Origin: Haliclona indistincta
Taxonomy: Eukaryota > Porifera > Demospongiae > Haplosclerida > Chalinidae
DNA: 64,000 nucleotides
Assembly (NCBI GenBank): GCA_964017065.1
Contig: OZ024784.1
Coordinates: 13,435,152 to 13,499,151 of the forward strand
Direction: 5' to 3'
The notes below the pieces were generated by a model, which was not told where the DNA came from, searched no databases, and worked only from the letters and a program-made list of their open reading frames with translations. Positions 47,401-59,177 of the stretch are shown here, piece after piece. The translations under genes were made by a program, and so were the position numbers. Within the stretch, counting starts at the first letter, position 1, and the number at the start of each line of letters is the position of its first letter.

Positions 47401-50400
47401 GTGTGTCACTGACCTGCAGCTGTGCTGTTAGGACACCTCAAGAATTTGTGTAGTCTGTATTATTGATTATGCCTGGACAACAAGTAATGTGTCCATAGCC
47501 AGATGGTGTCTGTTGTGGTGTCATAGTGCGAATACAAATCATACTCAAGTTGTGTGAAAGATGGTCTTTCTTTTTAATTTTACATAGTTATGTAAGAGTG
47601 AGACCAGTATATAAGCATGATGTGAGTTCTCCCTTTAGCAGCATGTTGTGGTCCATCTTTCTCACTATGTAATCAATCTCAAGTAGCATAATGGTGTCTT
47701 CCATCATTAACACACTGATAGCCACATGTAGTGATGACCTCTCTCTTCTGTGGCATATCAAATCCTCCCAGTCCATCCCAGTGCTTGTACTGCACCACAC
47801 AATCCCTCCTGCTACTGGAGCTCCACTAGATAATGTCATATATATACTCCCCAGCTTGCCCTATCTCACCAACTAAGACAACTGGTATCTTTGTGTTGGT
47901 ATGTTGATCCTTCCTCCCCCTCTCAGCCAGTGTTTGGGAGGATCTAGTTGACCAAGCTAGTCTAGCAAACATTAATTTGAATTAAATCATGCAATCTCTA
48001 CAGCAAGATCTTTTACCGGGTAACACACACTACTGGGTGTGCTATGCTTTCCTACTCTTTGTTACTCCATGTTTGTTGAACCTTGGAATTGTTATTCTGT
48101 AACGGCGCTACACACCTTTCAATGTGCTATACCACAGAATGTTCATTTCCTTGCAGCTTGAAGTGTACCAACCATCTCTAGCTCTATAGCAATGTGTATT
48201 TCATTCATGATTGGATTTGTTTCAGTTTTGTTGTTGCTGGTTCATGTGTCCTGTTTTGCTAGCTAATGGTGTTGCAGATTGCCTCAATCCATTAACTAAC
48301 CACAGAAGAACTAGTGTGCAGTAGTAATCGACCCTAGCTGGTATCAACTTACATTACTGTCCTTGTACATGTGTTTACACCAGTCAATGGTTCTTTCTGT
48401 ACATAAACAGGTACATACCTACTAACAGGAAGTTACCGGTATGAAGGGCACGGCTTTTTTCACAGAATATCACTGTCATTGATGTAAATAAAATCAATCT
48501 TCCAAGGACATGTTTTTTTTACTGATTAGTCTCATCATGTTTATCTGGTTATGTTGGGTCTATTTTTGTATCACTCTAGTATGTTGTATTAACCTATTCC
48601 ATCTATCATAGCTATTGTAGAATGTACTTTCAGTCTCCAACAAAAATAATGAGTTGATTTGTTCAGGAAAGACGGTTTCCTGAAACAAGTCACGGAACAG
48701 TCTATTGTACAATGCAGTTTTGAACTGTTCAGTTTCAGATGTTGTATTCAAATGCCGGTGTGATGCTAAAGATAGTGGTAAAGGTGTAATGCCGATGCTA
48801 AAGGTGTTGTATTCAAATGCCGATCTCATTATAGTGCATTTGTTGGTGGTATAATGTTTATATTTTGTGTTCAGATACACTTTCATGTTTGTATGAGTAG
48901 TGTTCTTCAGTTAACCACCTCAATTTGATAGTTGGTCATCTTTGTATACAAGCAGCACTCTCAAGGAGGGCTAGCTACTCCCCATCACAATGGTAGCTAA
49001 GTACTGTGGGCAACTAACTGCCCTGTCTGGTCAGCTAGAACCACCCCAAACTTTCAAAAGTGTTAGTTGAGAGAGAGGAGGGTTTAGCCTGCCCAGAGGA
49101 CAGAGAGGATAAGGATTCTTCTATCAACAATCCTTGTTAGCCACACAGCGGGAGGGATCTGTGCCATAACACATTATTCAAATGTTCAAGTTTGAACCTA
49201 CTAGACAGAGATTAAAATATTGGCAATTTTCTCTAAAAATGGATACCCAAATTTATTTAGTGCAAACAGCCAACCTATTACTCCAGCCCAAACATTACAC
49301 ATTTCTTTCAATTACATGTACATTGTATTGTGAGATTTTCTTATTGGCCAGATAATGTTAAGTGCTTGACCTTTTCAACTCACCCAGTTTTGGTTCTCAT
49401 TTCAATTTACATCCTTCAATCTTCATTTGTTATTTTGCTATCATTGTCTCTCAATCTTTAGTATCCATGCACTACACAAGTTTTTAAAATCCTGCTAGGG
49501 ATGAGAGTTGTTTGTGGTTTAGATTCTGTTCCACGTTAGATCATTAGTGAACCATTTCCCTATTGCATTTTCAACTGTGTTTCAGCCATGCATCATTTAC
49601 ATCACAACACCATTAGGTACATTGCTTGAATTTGTGCCCTCCACCTCAAGTAATAGATAGTACAGCCAGCTATATCAAACCACTGCCTCATCCCACATGT
49701 TTACCTCTATAAGTGGCAGGGAGGTTCTTACTGACCTACAACTAGTTCAACATCATGTTTATACAATGTTGATTTTATGATTGTAATTCAATGGCATTGG
49801 CTTATAATTTTTCCACTCAGCTTAAGCTGATCTGGCACATACTTGAGATGAAATACCAACTAGCACCAACACCCAATGCAGTACCCATATATGAGATCAT
49901 TGGGTCTCACCCTATCCTACTAGTAAACAACATTATCTGCCAGTACTGTTGGTGATTCAGGATGCTTAATTAGTTGAAAAATGTAGTTAAGACTATAAAC
50001 AGAATACCACATTAGCATTGTGTTACTGCGTCCCATGTGCCTGCCTTCCACATTCAGTAAGTGCAGGAAGGTCATTGTGGGCTTGGATGCACCTGTTTGC
50101 GTTCATTGTCTGAATAATAGCCATTTACCTGAGCATTGAGTGTTGTTCATGGCGCATGGCTCTTTCATTTGGTTTGTCAAGTGTGCATTAGTTGTTGCCT
50201 GCTCCTCCAATTTAGTCAGTCTCTCTCTAATAAGCACAGTCCCTTTCCTTCAACTGCACACTGGCACACCAAGTAAATACTCTGACTCACTCCCTGACTG
50301 GTGTTCACAGCCACCTGTGTCAGTTACATTTTTGTATTATGTTGATTATGTTTTGTATTAATGCTGGTGTAATAGAGATCCAGCCATGCCTCTGGAGATG

Positions 50401-52071
50401 TGATGAATCATTGATTGTAATTATGTGGATATGTGTTACCTTTGCGCAAGTACATGTATGCCCAAGAGTGTCAGTCTTGTCCCAGTAAAGAAGCAATCTC
50501 TTGCTCTTCTAGCTCATCTATAGCTGATGTATGGTTCATTGGTCTATGGCTCTATACGTTATAGTTTGATACTCTTCTTTGTTTGTTTGTATGGCTACAA
50601 AATAGACTAGAATGTAGTGTTGTACCTATAATATTAGCAGTATAGGCACCTATATTTGTACTATATAGGCAAGAATCGGTTGTAGGCAATATAATATTAA
50701 CAAAAAGTTTATTCTAATTGAGGAAAAATCAATACTCAAAATTCAGTAATTGCAAATTCTTCATAATACAGTAGCATTTCCACTCTTTCAGCTGCAAGCC
50801 AGTTTTCTTCTCATCAGTGATGTCTGCTTTGTTTACTTTACAGAATCGATGCAAAAGTACCTCAAAATAAGACTCCCATTTTTGATCATGTGTTTAGTTT
50901 TGGGCTTGTACAAAAATATCTTTATCAGTTCGATATCGGTGATATTGTGTGTGCCTGTACTATCGGTATCGTATTGTATAGGCGAAATACTGTATAGGTA
51001 CAACACTACTACAATGACATCAAGTGGTCGACAGTCTAGGGAAGATTGAATGAACCATTATGATTTGTCTTATGTGAAGGGATCAGAATCACTAGTGGGC
51101 AGAACTCCTGTCAAATTGTGATGTGTAACCCTCATAATAATTAAGTCTCATTATTACCCCTTTAGTGTTAGGTAGTTGCGCCATACTACTATGACCTGCA
51201 TGTTGAATTGATACTGATAGCTATGCTGCTTTAACTAGTTATTAATAGCTCAGGATGATTTATACGCATACGAGCATACATACTGCCTTCATCAGCAACA
51301 TATACAGTGATGACAGTCCATTAGTTTCTCAGCAGGCACAGGCAAGTCTTTTGCAGCTTAGCCTTTGGTTGTAGTGCATGGGTGGAGACGGACAGGAACA
51401 CATCTTTGTTAAACTAGTTCATATGTCTGCAATTGTTTTTCTTCATATAGCCATAGCAGAGATTTTGAACTGTTGTGCATATGTGACCAAAGAAAAAAAG
51501 AGAATTTTGGACTGTCTTGAAGACGAGCGTGTATCACAACTCATCACTAGTTCATCTCCCTCTGCCTCTTCTGTGCATGTTCTGTCCATGAACAAACTCA
51601 ACATGGAGGTATGTACTATAATGCAGCGCAATATCTACACATTGTGATGTCATTCAGGAGCTGGAGCGGTATAGGAGTAGCTTCAATGGTCAATATAGTG
51701 CAGTGCTGGCTTTCAAACCAACTGGATGGACATACAGTAAAAAGCTGACCAGTCTAGCTGCCATCAAACCATCTGTCAGTGGATCTGTTACCATATACGG
51801 TATATTGACATCCATCCACCCATTAATTCATTCATTCCATGCTCCCTTTCTCTTTTCTCTAGGTATTCCCTACAGTGAGCACAGCAGCTACTCTGAGCTA
51901 AGAGACATTGTACAGTTCTTGAGTCCTAAGCATGTTGTCTCTACGGTGGGCGGAGCTGCAGCTAGGAGGAGTGCCGAGACTCAATGTAGACTATGGCTCA
52001 GTAGCAACCACCATCGTGACACTAGTGTACAAGCTACTCTTGATCATTTACTGTTCAAGTCTCCTTCTTAG
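44453..52071 (+). CDS. DCLRE1A: DNA cross-link repair nuclease SNM1A (metallo-beta-lactamase/beta-CASP)
   Basis: Nine exons. Exon 1 (44453-45254) encodes a disordered N-terminus with a PIP box QTKLSSFF (residues 126-133, Q-x-x-L-x-x-F-F) for PCNA binding and an acidic patch ([10 protein letters not shown]), ending [10 protein letters not shown]. The nuclease domain follows: [20 protein letters not shown], the metal-binding [38 protein letters not shown] and [15 protein letters not shown]. After a 5.3-kb intron it resumes in frame with [34 protein letters not shown] and [20 protein letters not shown]. All match SNM1A ([60 protein letters not shown]). SNM1A is a 5'-3' exonuclease in interstrand cross-link repair. 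No UBZ zinc finger is evident in exon 1. The large intron carries two mobile elements. Confidence 0.92.
46193..49200. mobile_element. 3-kb element with 237-bp inverted termini and internal satellite
   Basis: The sequence 46193-46429 is repeated as its reverse complement at 48964-49200, nearly perfectly (for example TAGGTTCAAACTTGAACATT outermost and AGTAGCTAGCCCTCCT innermost). Between the arms are a palindromic satellite (about 46600-47270) and about 1.7 kb of unique sequence with only short frames. No transposase was recognised, so it is non-autonomous, of foldback-like form. The near identity of the arms suggests recent activity or gene conversion. It sits inside the SNM1A intron. No clear target duplication was found. 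Confidence 0.9.
46600..47270. repeat. Palindromic satellite of 24- and 26-bp units
   Basis: The left part repeats a 26-bp unit (CTAGTTGACTAGGATAATAG plus TACCTT), about a dozen copies. The right part repeats a 24-bp unit (CTAGTCGACTAGTCCTAGTA plus CCTT), also about a dozen. CTAGTCGACTAG in the 24-bp unit is a perfect 12-bp palindrome. In the 26-bp unit the central CG is TG, so the palindrome is broken at one place. It lies inside the 3-kb inverted-repeat element. Confidence 0.97.
50615..51008. mobile_element. hAT-like MITE in the SNM1A intron
   Basis: TAGTGTTGTACCTATA at 50615 faces TATAGGTACAACACTA ending at 51008. Flanks are CTAGAATG (50607-50614) and CTACAATG (51009-51016), a probable 8-bp target duplication with one change. 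TAGTGTTG ends with 8-bp duplications are typical of the hAT superfamily. The interior (394 bp in all) has repeated TATAGGC motifs and no coding frame. Confidence 0.82.
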
Positions 52072-52324
52072 TCACTGCTTATCATTTAATTGTACACATG
52101 AATTACAAGTCAAACTTATTTGACATAATTATAATAAATTATTATAACCAGATGTTTCAATGCAGTGCAGATAATATGACTTAGTGTTTTCTTCATTTGT
52201 ATTGCATGCCTCGTCAGCCATACACTTCAGTGATCAAGGAGCACTCTACATCATGGGACAGTAACAATATAAAATTTGTTTGTTGACATTGGAGGATCGA
52301 TGATATCACAAACAACATAAATGT

Positions 52325-52819
52325 TTATAAACTGGATGGTGACGATGCTGCTTTGTTCAATTGTCGCATTTTATTAATGTCCCATACAACATCATATCCT
52401 TCATCTTGACAAAGAGTTTCATACTTTACTCTTTCTCTAGGGAGAAGTGGAGGATGTGAATTCTGCTGTCTCAGTGGTGGTCTAGGTGCTGCTGCTGTAG
52501 GAGGCACGCTCTGATGATCTGGCTCAATACTACGCAACATTACATTGACCACTTGCAGTAGTTCTGATGCCCTGGAGCACTGGAATGCATACAATCCCTC
52601 TCCTAAGGAACATTGTCGACCTGCCTCAAAGCAGAAAATGTTTCCGCTGCATCCGAATCTACGAAGGTGCCTTAATGGCCAAGTCGTTCTTCTTTTAGAA
52701 CTGCCGTGAGTTGTGTGGATCAGATGTGTTCTGGAGATCTCCATTGTTCCTTTGCTGACGGTCATTCGCTCGTCATTGATGTTTGACACTTCAAACTTGT
52801 AAGATATTGTAGCCTCCAT
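52325..52819 (-). CDS. FRS2-like PTB-domain adaptor, short and intronless
   Basis: A single exon from MEATISYKFEVSNINDERMT encodes about 164 residues. GTMEISRTHLIHTT, WPLRHLRRFGCSGNIFCFEA, GRQCSLGEGLYAFQCSRASE and LLQVVNVML align with the PTB (IRS-type) domain of FRS2/FRS3 (GIMELTDTELIL, WHYLCLRRYGYDSNLFSFES, GRRCQTGQGIFAFKCARAEE). FRS2 docks on FGF and Trk receptors. This protein lacks the N-terminal MGxxxS myristoylation signal and has only a short tail with two tyrosines (VKYETL, GYDVVW) in place of the long FRS2 tail. The start is the first ATG; a spliced upstream exon with the myristoylation site cannot be excluded, although only 176 bp separate it from the RRP12 start. Confidence 0.8.
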   Translation of the reverse strand: MEATISYKFEVSNINDERMTVSKGTMEISRTHLIHTTHGSSKRRTTWPLRHLRRFGCSGNIFCFEAGRQCSLGEGLYAFQCSRASELLQVVNVMLRSIEPDHQSVPPTAAAPRPPLRQQNSHPPLLPRERVKYETLCQDEGYDVVWDINKMRQLNKAASSPSSL

Positions 52820-52995
52820 TTCTACACGCAAATCAATGTTTAACAAAGAGCTCTTGACCGTGAACTGCTTTTATTCTCTCTGCTGCAGCCTTGCAAGCTG
52901 CACCCACGCATATTTTCCTGTCCTCAAATTAATTTGTTAAAACCACACCTACTTGCCACGTGCTTTCGGATCGCTTGGAGCTCTACTTAGAGAAG
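52820..52995. promoter_or_regulatory. Bidirectional promoter region, FRS2-like / RRP12
   Basis: These 176 bp lie between the divergent start codons and include a CCACGTGC E-box near 52957. No TATA box was seen on the RRP12 side. Confidence 0.35.
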
Positions 52996-55900
52996 ATGAC
53001 GAAAGGTAGAGTCCGTGCCAAAGGAGGACGCGGGAGTAAGTGGCTGAAAGGTCAAAGTAGTGCTAGCAATCCAAAGATTCGTACTCACCGCAATGCTGCC
53101 AAAGGAAAGTTAGGCAATCATCTCTCTCAGGTAACACACGTGACTATACTAGGCACTGCTTGATTACTATCAGGGAGTAACACAGGGTACAGGTTCATCA
53201 TTGACTAAAACAGCACTGGCTTCACATGATGGTTCTCTAATGGGGAGTGGTCCTGCTGCTGGCCTAGATGAGGGTAGTGAGACTGGGACCATCAGCTGTG
53301 CTGCTAGCTCAGTGTACAGCCTCATTGAGACTTCAAATCCTGTGTTTGGTAAAGTGAAAAATCTCTGGAACTCGCATCTTGAGAGCCATCGCGAGGTACA
53401 AAAGTACGGAAATTAATACCGTAAATATGTTTACCAAATTTAGGTGTGTGCTGTGTTGGCTGCTGTGTCAGAGGTTATTAAGAGCCGAGAGGGAAATGAC
53501 ACGGAGACAGAATATTTTGCTGCCTTGGTTAGCTGAAGTGTGTGTTGTGTGAAGACCAGTTGTATGTGTTCCTCCTCATTGTAGCTGACAGCACTAGAGT
53601 CATCAGATGATGAGCACTCCACTGCAGCTGTAGCTTACCTGCTCACCATTGTCATGGACAAGTGAGTGATAATTTCCCTTCTAACTTCTATTATTGCTGC
53701 TCTAGAGTGTCACCCAGTGTCCTTCAGTCACAGTTTGGCGCTGTGTGTAAGATCCTCACAACTTCTCTCACTGCTCACCTGAATTCTGAATCTACTGCAC
53801 TTCTTAGATCAGTAAGAATGACAAATGCATCGATTTTCAAAATTTTTTTGTTAGCTTATAGTTTGTGTTGGTACTCTACTGTTCAATCAGTTGAGTGGTG
53901 TTTGGAGTGACAGCATCACTACGAATGTGTTCCAGACTCTTCTCAACTTTACCATCCATCCAAAGCCAAAGGTAACACATGCATATAGCCTCTAGCTTTA
54001 TTGTTATAGTATTCAAAGGTACGCAAAGCTGCTCAGAGGAGTGTTGTTCTGATGCTACGAGAAGGAGCTGAGGTAGGAGCTGATGTGGAATTTCACCCGA
54101 CGTGCAAACTGGTAGCCAAGCACTGCAAGCACATGATTGAGGCTAGAGGTATTGTACCGTGTTAGGTGTGGTGCATATAGTGCATATTGGATTTCCTATA
54201 GGTATGCAGACATCTACCCTGCATGTGATAGTGCTGCTGAAGGACTGTATGGTTAATCTACCCACACAGGTACTGTACCTCATTATTGATTGTCAGTGTA
54301 GTCTCTTGTTGCTATAGACTATTAAAACGCTCTGTGAGAGAGTCCTCAAGTTACTGACACTAGGGAACTCGGTATGCTAGTAGTGTTTGTGTTGTGATTA
54401 GGGTGTATCTGCCGACAGGTTGTCAAGACCAGTGGACTACAGTGTCTTCAGGGATTGTTCACCAGTGTGGTGGGACCACAAGGCCTCACATCGCAACTCA
54501 ACGGACAGCTCATCTCGGTGTGTTTATGAGATTAGTGATCAATTGTCATCATGTTTCTCCATGTGCAGGCACTGTATGATCACCAGCCTAGTCTAGTGGA
54601 TGCACAGCTGTTGATCACCTGGCTAGCTACCATGGAGAGTGCTCATGATCGTCTGTACAGGTGATGAGAGACATCAACAATCCAATATACTGAGTGTTGA
54701 TGCATGTACAGATTTGATGTATCCATGTATCTGGCTCACCTGCCGAAGTTGTTTGCTGTCTGTATGAAGTGCTTGCTAGCAGAACGAACCAATGTAGCCG
54801 AGTGTGCTACTGGTGTTATGAAGGTAGCGCGAATATGCTACTATGTGCATGTGATAATCATGTGACATGTGCAGAAGTTGCTGACCAACTGTACTGCTGG
54901 TGACTCTGATAACCAACATGTACTGGCTATGTTCAGGTAATCTTGTTCATGCAAAATAATTATTATAACATGTTTATTATATTACATGTTCTTAACATAG
55001 GTCTGTTGAATCTGGTCTCAAGTACAAGTACTGTTCACGTTGGTCTCACGTGTTAAGTGTTCTGGAGACATTCTATTCCACAGCTGGTCCTCACTGTCAC
55101 AAGCACATGGTTAAGGTGAGCGTGTGACTCAGTGATATCATGTGTACAATGGTGTGCGTGTGTAGTCTCTTCAGTCGCTAGCTGAGTTGAGAAATACACC
55201 ACGTTTCCGCTATGTCTCTGAGCTGGACTCTGCTGTAGGTGCTGCCTTCAGGGCTATTGGACCACAGTACGTAATAATGAAATTAATATTAATTTTGTTT
55301 AATCCTGTGATTTCATGCACCATGCTTGCACTTGATGTGTCATAGATGACACATGTAATCAGAACTTGAATTAGCTACTTTTTAGTGTCACATGTTCAAC
55401 GCACTTCAGAGGCTCTTTACTTGTAGGGTTGTGTTGAGTGCAGTACCCCTGCAGCTTGATGTAGCAAGGTATAACATGCACTGTATCAGAGGATGGTATT
55501 ATGGGAGTATTGTCTTTTAGGGAGCCATTAGACTTTCCCCGCAGCTGGTTACTGATTGTGATGAGGGAGTATGTTAGAGGAGCACAGCTGCTGTACTATG
55601 TTGAACATCTCTTGCCATTGACTGGACAAATGAGGACACACGCCCAGCAATGGAGAGAGAAAGGGAAGGAGCGAGAGGCTATGTTGTTTGATACACTAGA
55701 GAGCCAGGTATATGTTAGATTAGCACCTTTCTGTCATCATCACTTCTCTCTCTTCTCCTAATAGTTGTGGTCGTTGCTACCAGCATTCTGTACTGACCCT
55801 ACTGATCTCTGCCAGTGTTTCTGCTCACTAGCCAAGACACTTGGCTCTGTTCTTATGGAGCGTCCTGATCTGGTTGGTACTGTGTGTCATGCACTACAAC

Positions 55901-58900
55901 TACTGGTTGAGAGAAACAAACACAAAGGTACCTGTGTGACACAGCCGCACTGCTGTGACATTTGGTCATTTGTTTAGATAAAGAGAGAGATGAGTTGTCT
56001 CAGTTTGCCAAGAACTATCTGCCTATCCTATTTAACCTGTACACTGCTGACCCTGTGGACGGGGAACCATCTCGTGTTCCAGTACTAGACTGTATTAGAG
56101 CTTATTTATCCATCACAAACACAAAGGTATGCCCAGTCAGTCATAGTTCTTGAGCTTTTATATCTCGGTATAGCTGCTGGAGTCACTGTTCTCTAAGCTG
56201 CTCTCTAAGATGAGGGACTCTGGAACTGCTCCTCATGTGAGGACTGCACTAGAGGATATGGCTGAAGTGTTTGTACCTCATTTACCACTCAACACAATCG
56301 AGGACCTCTATGACCTGCTCAAGAGCTTTCTGGATGTAAGCCCAATTTTGTGTTGGGCACCAAAATTTACTAGTCTTGTTTTATCTTTTAAAATAGAGTA
56401 CAGATCGTCCTACTCAGAAGAAGGCATACAAGTTACTGAGTGTCATTCTATCTTGTGACAGTGCTGATCACTCTAAATTCACTGAACGGCACTTGGCAGA
56501 GTTGCCAGAGCTACTGACCAGTTCACTATCAACCACCAGTGGTGCTGCTAAACGCGTCAGTAGTCACATGTACACTAGCTGGCTCACACTGTTCTCCTCA
56601 TTATAGTATCGATTAAAGTGTATTCTAGAGATCGTGAATCGACTCGAACCAGGCTGTAGCAGTGTCTTGGCGAGTATGTCACCAGAGGTAATGCCTATAG
56701 TACTGCAGTTTGCAAGTTGGTTGTCATAGTCAATGGTTCATGCTTGATAGTGTGGTTAGCACGGTTGATACAGTGTGGTTAGCCTTAGCCATACATGGCT
56801 TCTCTGTATTACGCAATCATTATCACGTGAGTCTGAGAGCATACGCTCTAATTTCAATTCCATCGCTATTAGCAAGCTGCTTCTGTTGGAAGCAATCTTG
56901 CAAAGCCACTGCACCACAGTAAACACAGCTCGAGCTTGCTTGTGATAACGCACAAGAATTAGAGCATGTGCTATCAGGCTCACGTGATAACGATTGCGTA
57001 ATGCAGAGAAGCCATGTATGGCTAAGGTTAACCACACTGTATCAACCGTGCTAACCACACTATCAAGCATGAACCATTGACTATGACAACCAACTTGCAA
57101 ACTGCAGTAAATAGATCATTGTTTCATTGTGTGTGTTGTTTGCAGGTTATTCTGTGCACTAAAGAGACTAATGAGAAGTGTCGTGTTTTGTCACTGAAGG
57201 TGATGGTAGCAATGGCTAACTCCGCCCAGCGGTGCCTCATGAAGCCTCATGAAGGTCTCTCTATTCATGTTGTGTGACTGTGTGTTACTGTGTATCAACT
57301 GCAGACGCCATGCGAGAGTTCTTCCTGCTAGTGCTGGCTGGTCTTGCTGGCTCTCCTCGTATGGTAGCAGCAACCATCAGCTGCTTGGGAAGATTAGCAT
57401 ATGAATTCCATGGTACAGTAACTAGACAATCCTTTTTAATGCACTGTTCTTGCTCATAGACTTGATTGGGTCGGAGTTGCTACAGCAGTTGCTCTCTGGT
57501 GTGTGTGCGTTCTTCACTGCCAGATCAAGAGAGGTGGTAAGAGCAGCACTTGAGTTTATCAAAGTGAGTTATTAGAAGATGTGCTTAGTAATTATTGCAC
57601 ACTGCTGTAGGTAATGATTGGTGTTTTACCACCATCAGAGTTGTCTGGTCATGTTGAGGAGCTTGTGAGTTTCAGAATTTTTGCTAACTGTACTCTCAGT
57701 TGTGTCTGCAGGTTCTCTCGATTCTCAAGTGGAATGAAAACGGCAAAAATCACTTTCGCTTCAAGGCTAGAGTTCTTATAGAGCGTCTGATTAAAAAATT
57801 TGGGTGAGGTCACACACACACACACACACACACACTTTGTGCTACATGTTGATTCTCTTATAGTGCAGATATGATTGGCAGCATCGTACCTGATAGACAC
57901 AAGAAGTTGGTTACAAACATACGGAAGACAAATGAGCGTTTGAAGAGGAGAAAGAAGGAAAGAGATCAAGTGAGCTGTTTGCACGGTTATGATGTGAGAC
58001 ATGCCCTGGTGTTGGTTTCTAGGAAGGAAAATTTTCTACCGATTCTAAGAAACGTCATATTCCAAGGTTTTTTACTCCCATAGTGTTGCTGTATTTTACA
58101 CACTTCCTTACAGCTATGAAGAACTGATATATAGTGATGATGAGGAAGAGGAGGACACAGCATGTTCATCAAGGGTAGCTCAATGATAATGTAAGTTTAT
58201 GTGTCTACTTCTCAACAGAGAGACCAATTCAAGGACACGAGACAAAGGAAGAGGCAGCAGGGCAGTGCATGGCTCAAAGAGGGAGACGAGGATGAACCTC
58301 TCAATTTTCTGGATCCGACTGCTGCCAAGCGAGTTCTTAGTGAGTGTCTACTCTTGCATTGGTTAAGTCTGTCATTGGTGGGTATGTCTTACAGCAACTG
58401 ATCCAAGAAATGCAAAGAGAAAAAGATCTTTGTCACATGACTTCAAGAGTACGGCTGATGGCAAACTAGTGATTGAGGAGGAAGATAAGGTTGAGGATAA
58501 CTCAAGCACTAATAAAATACCCAGGACTCATAGCGGTATGCACCAATGAATATTATCTGAAGTGCTATCTGAGGAGAACAGATCACATTATGCTGAGCTG
58601 TTTTCACACTCTAGAGAATGCATCACATGATCAATCTAAACGCAAGAGGAAGCTTGATGATGATTATAGTGATGGAGAGGATAAGAGTGAAAGCTACACT
58701 GGAAGTGAGTTATTGAGTGATGTAGCTGACCAGTCACTTTGTGTGCCTGCAGTGTCCTATGGGTCTGGAATACACCGGAAGAATCCTAGGATAGCACCTG
58801 ATAGTGGAGCTGACTTTAAATCCAAGGTCTAAAGCTGACATAACACACATATGCCAAATGAGCCCTTTTTTCTTTAGAAAGCTCAAGGAGATGTGAAGCG

Positions 58901-59120
58901 ACATGGTAAACCCGATCCCTATGCTTACATTCAACTAAATCGTCAAAAATTGAACCGAAGGTTTATTTACTGATACCCTATTGTTATCACTGTATCTACT
59001 ACATGCCCCACCAGGAAACAGGCCAAATTGTCAGGACAGTTTGAGAGCTTTTTGAAGAAAGGAAAGAAAGGTTCTTCTGCTGGCACAAGACAGTTACACA
59101 AGAGGAGAACTAAGAAATGA
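52996..59120 (+). CDS. RRP12: RRP12, ribosome biogenesis HEAT-repeat protein
   Basis: About 27 short exons. The N-terminus [20 protein letters not shown] with [18 protein letters not shown] matches RRP12 ([20 protein letters not shown]..AAR). NUC173 and HEAT-repeat sequence follows: [79 protein letters not shown]. The C-terminus is highly charged and Lys/Arg-rich ([46 protein letters not shown], ending QLHKRRTKK). RRP12 works in pre-rRNA processing and export of both ribosomal subunits. The start at 52996 is preferred over 52960 because the upstream residues are not conserved. A 405-bp MITE lies in one intron. The stop is 57 bp from the stop of the adjacent kinase gene. Confidence 0.93.
56703..57107. 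mobile_element. 405-bp foldback MITE with TA target duplication in an RRP12 intron
   Basis: CTGCAGTTTGCAAGTTGGTT at the left and AACCAACTTGCAAACTGCAG at the right are exact inverted copies. The arms remain nearly identical for about 180 bp (including GTGTGGTTAGCACGGTTGAT), leaving a small centre, so the element is almost one long hairpin. TA flanks both ends (56701-56702 and 57108-57109). No coding function. Confidence 0.93.
57811..57834. repeat. (CA)n microsatellite
   Basis: Twelve CA dinucleotides lie just after a donor site (GGTGAG) in an RRP12 intron. Confidence 0.97.
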
Positions 59121-59177
59121 AATTAATATTGTGATGTTTAAAACAACACTGTATTTACAATCATTCAGTAAAATGTA

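Noticed and set aside
48560..48886. Minus-strand 108-codon frame inside the 3-kb element
   Set aside because: No recognised domain, no flanking frames; examined as a possible transposase remnant but nothing supports it.
56710..57100. Similar open frames on both strands in the RRP12 intron, both starting [20 protein letters not shown]
   Set aside because: The identity of the two frames is explained by the inverted arms of the MITE; they are not a gene pair.
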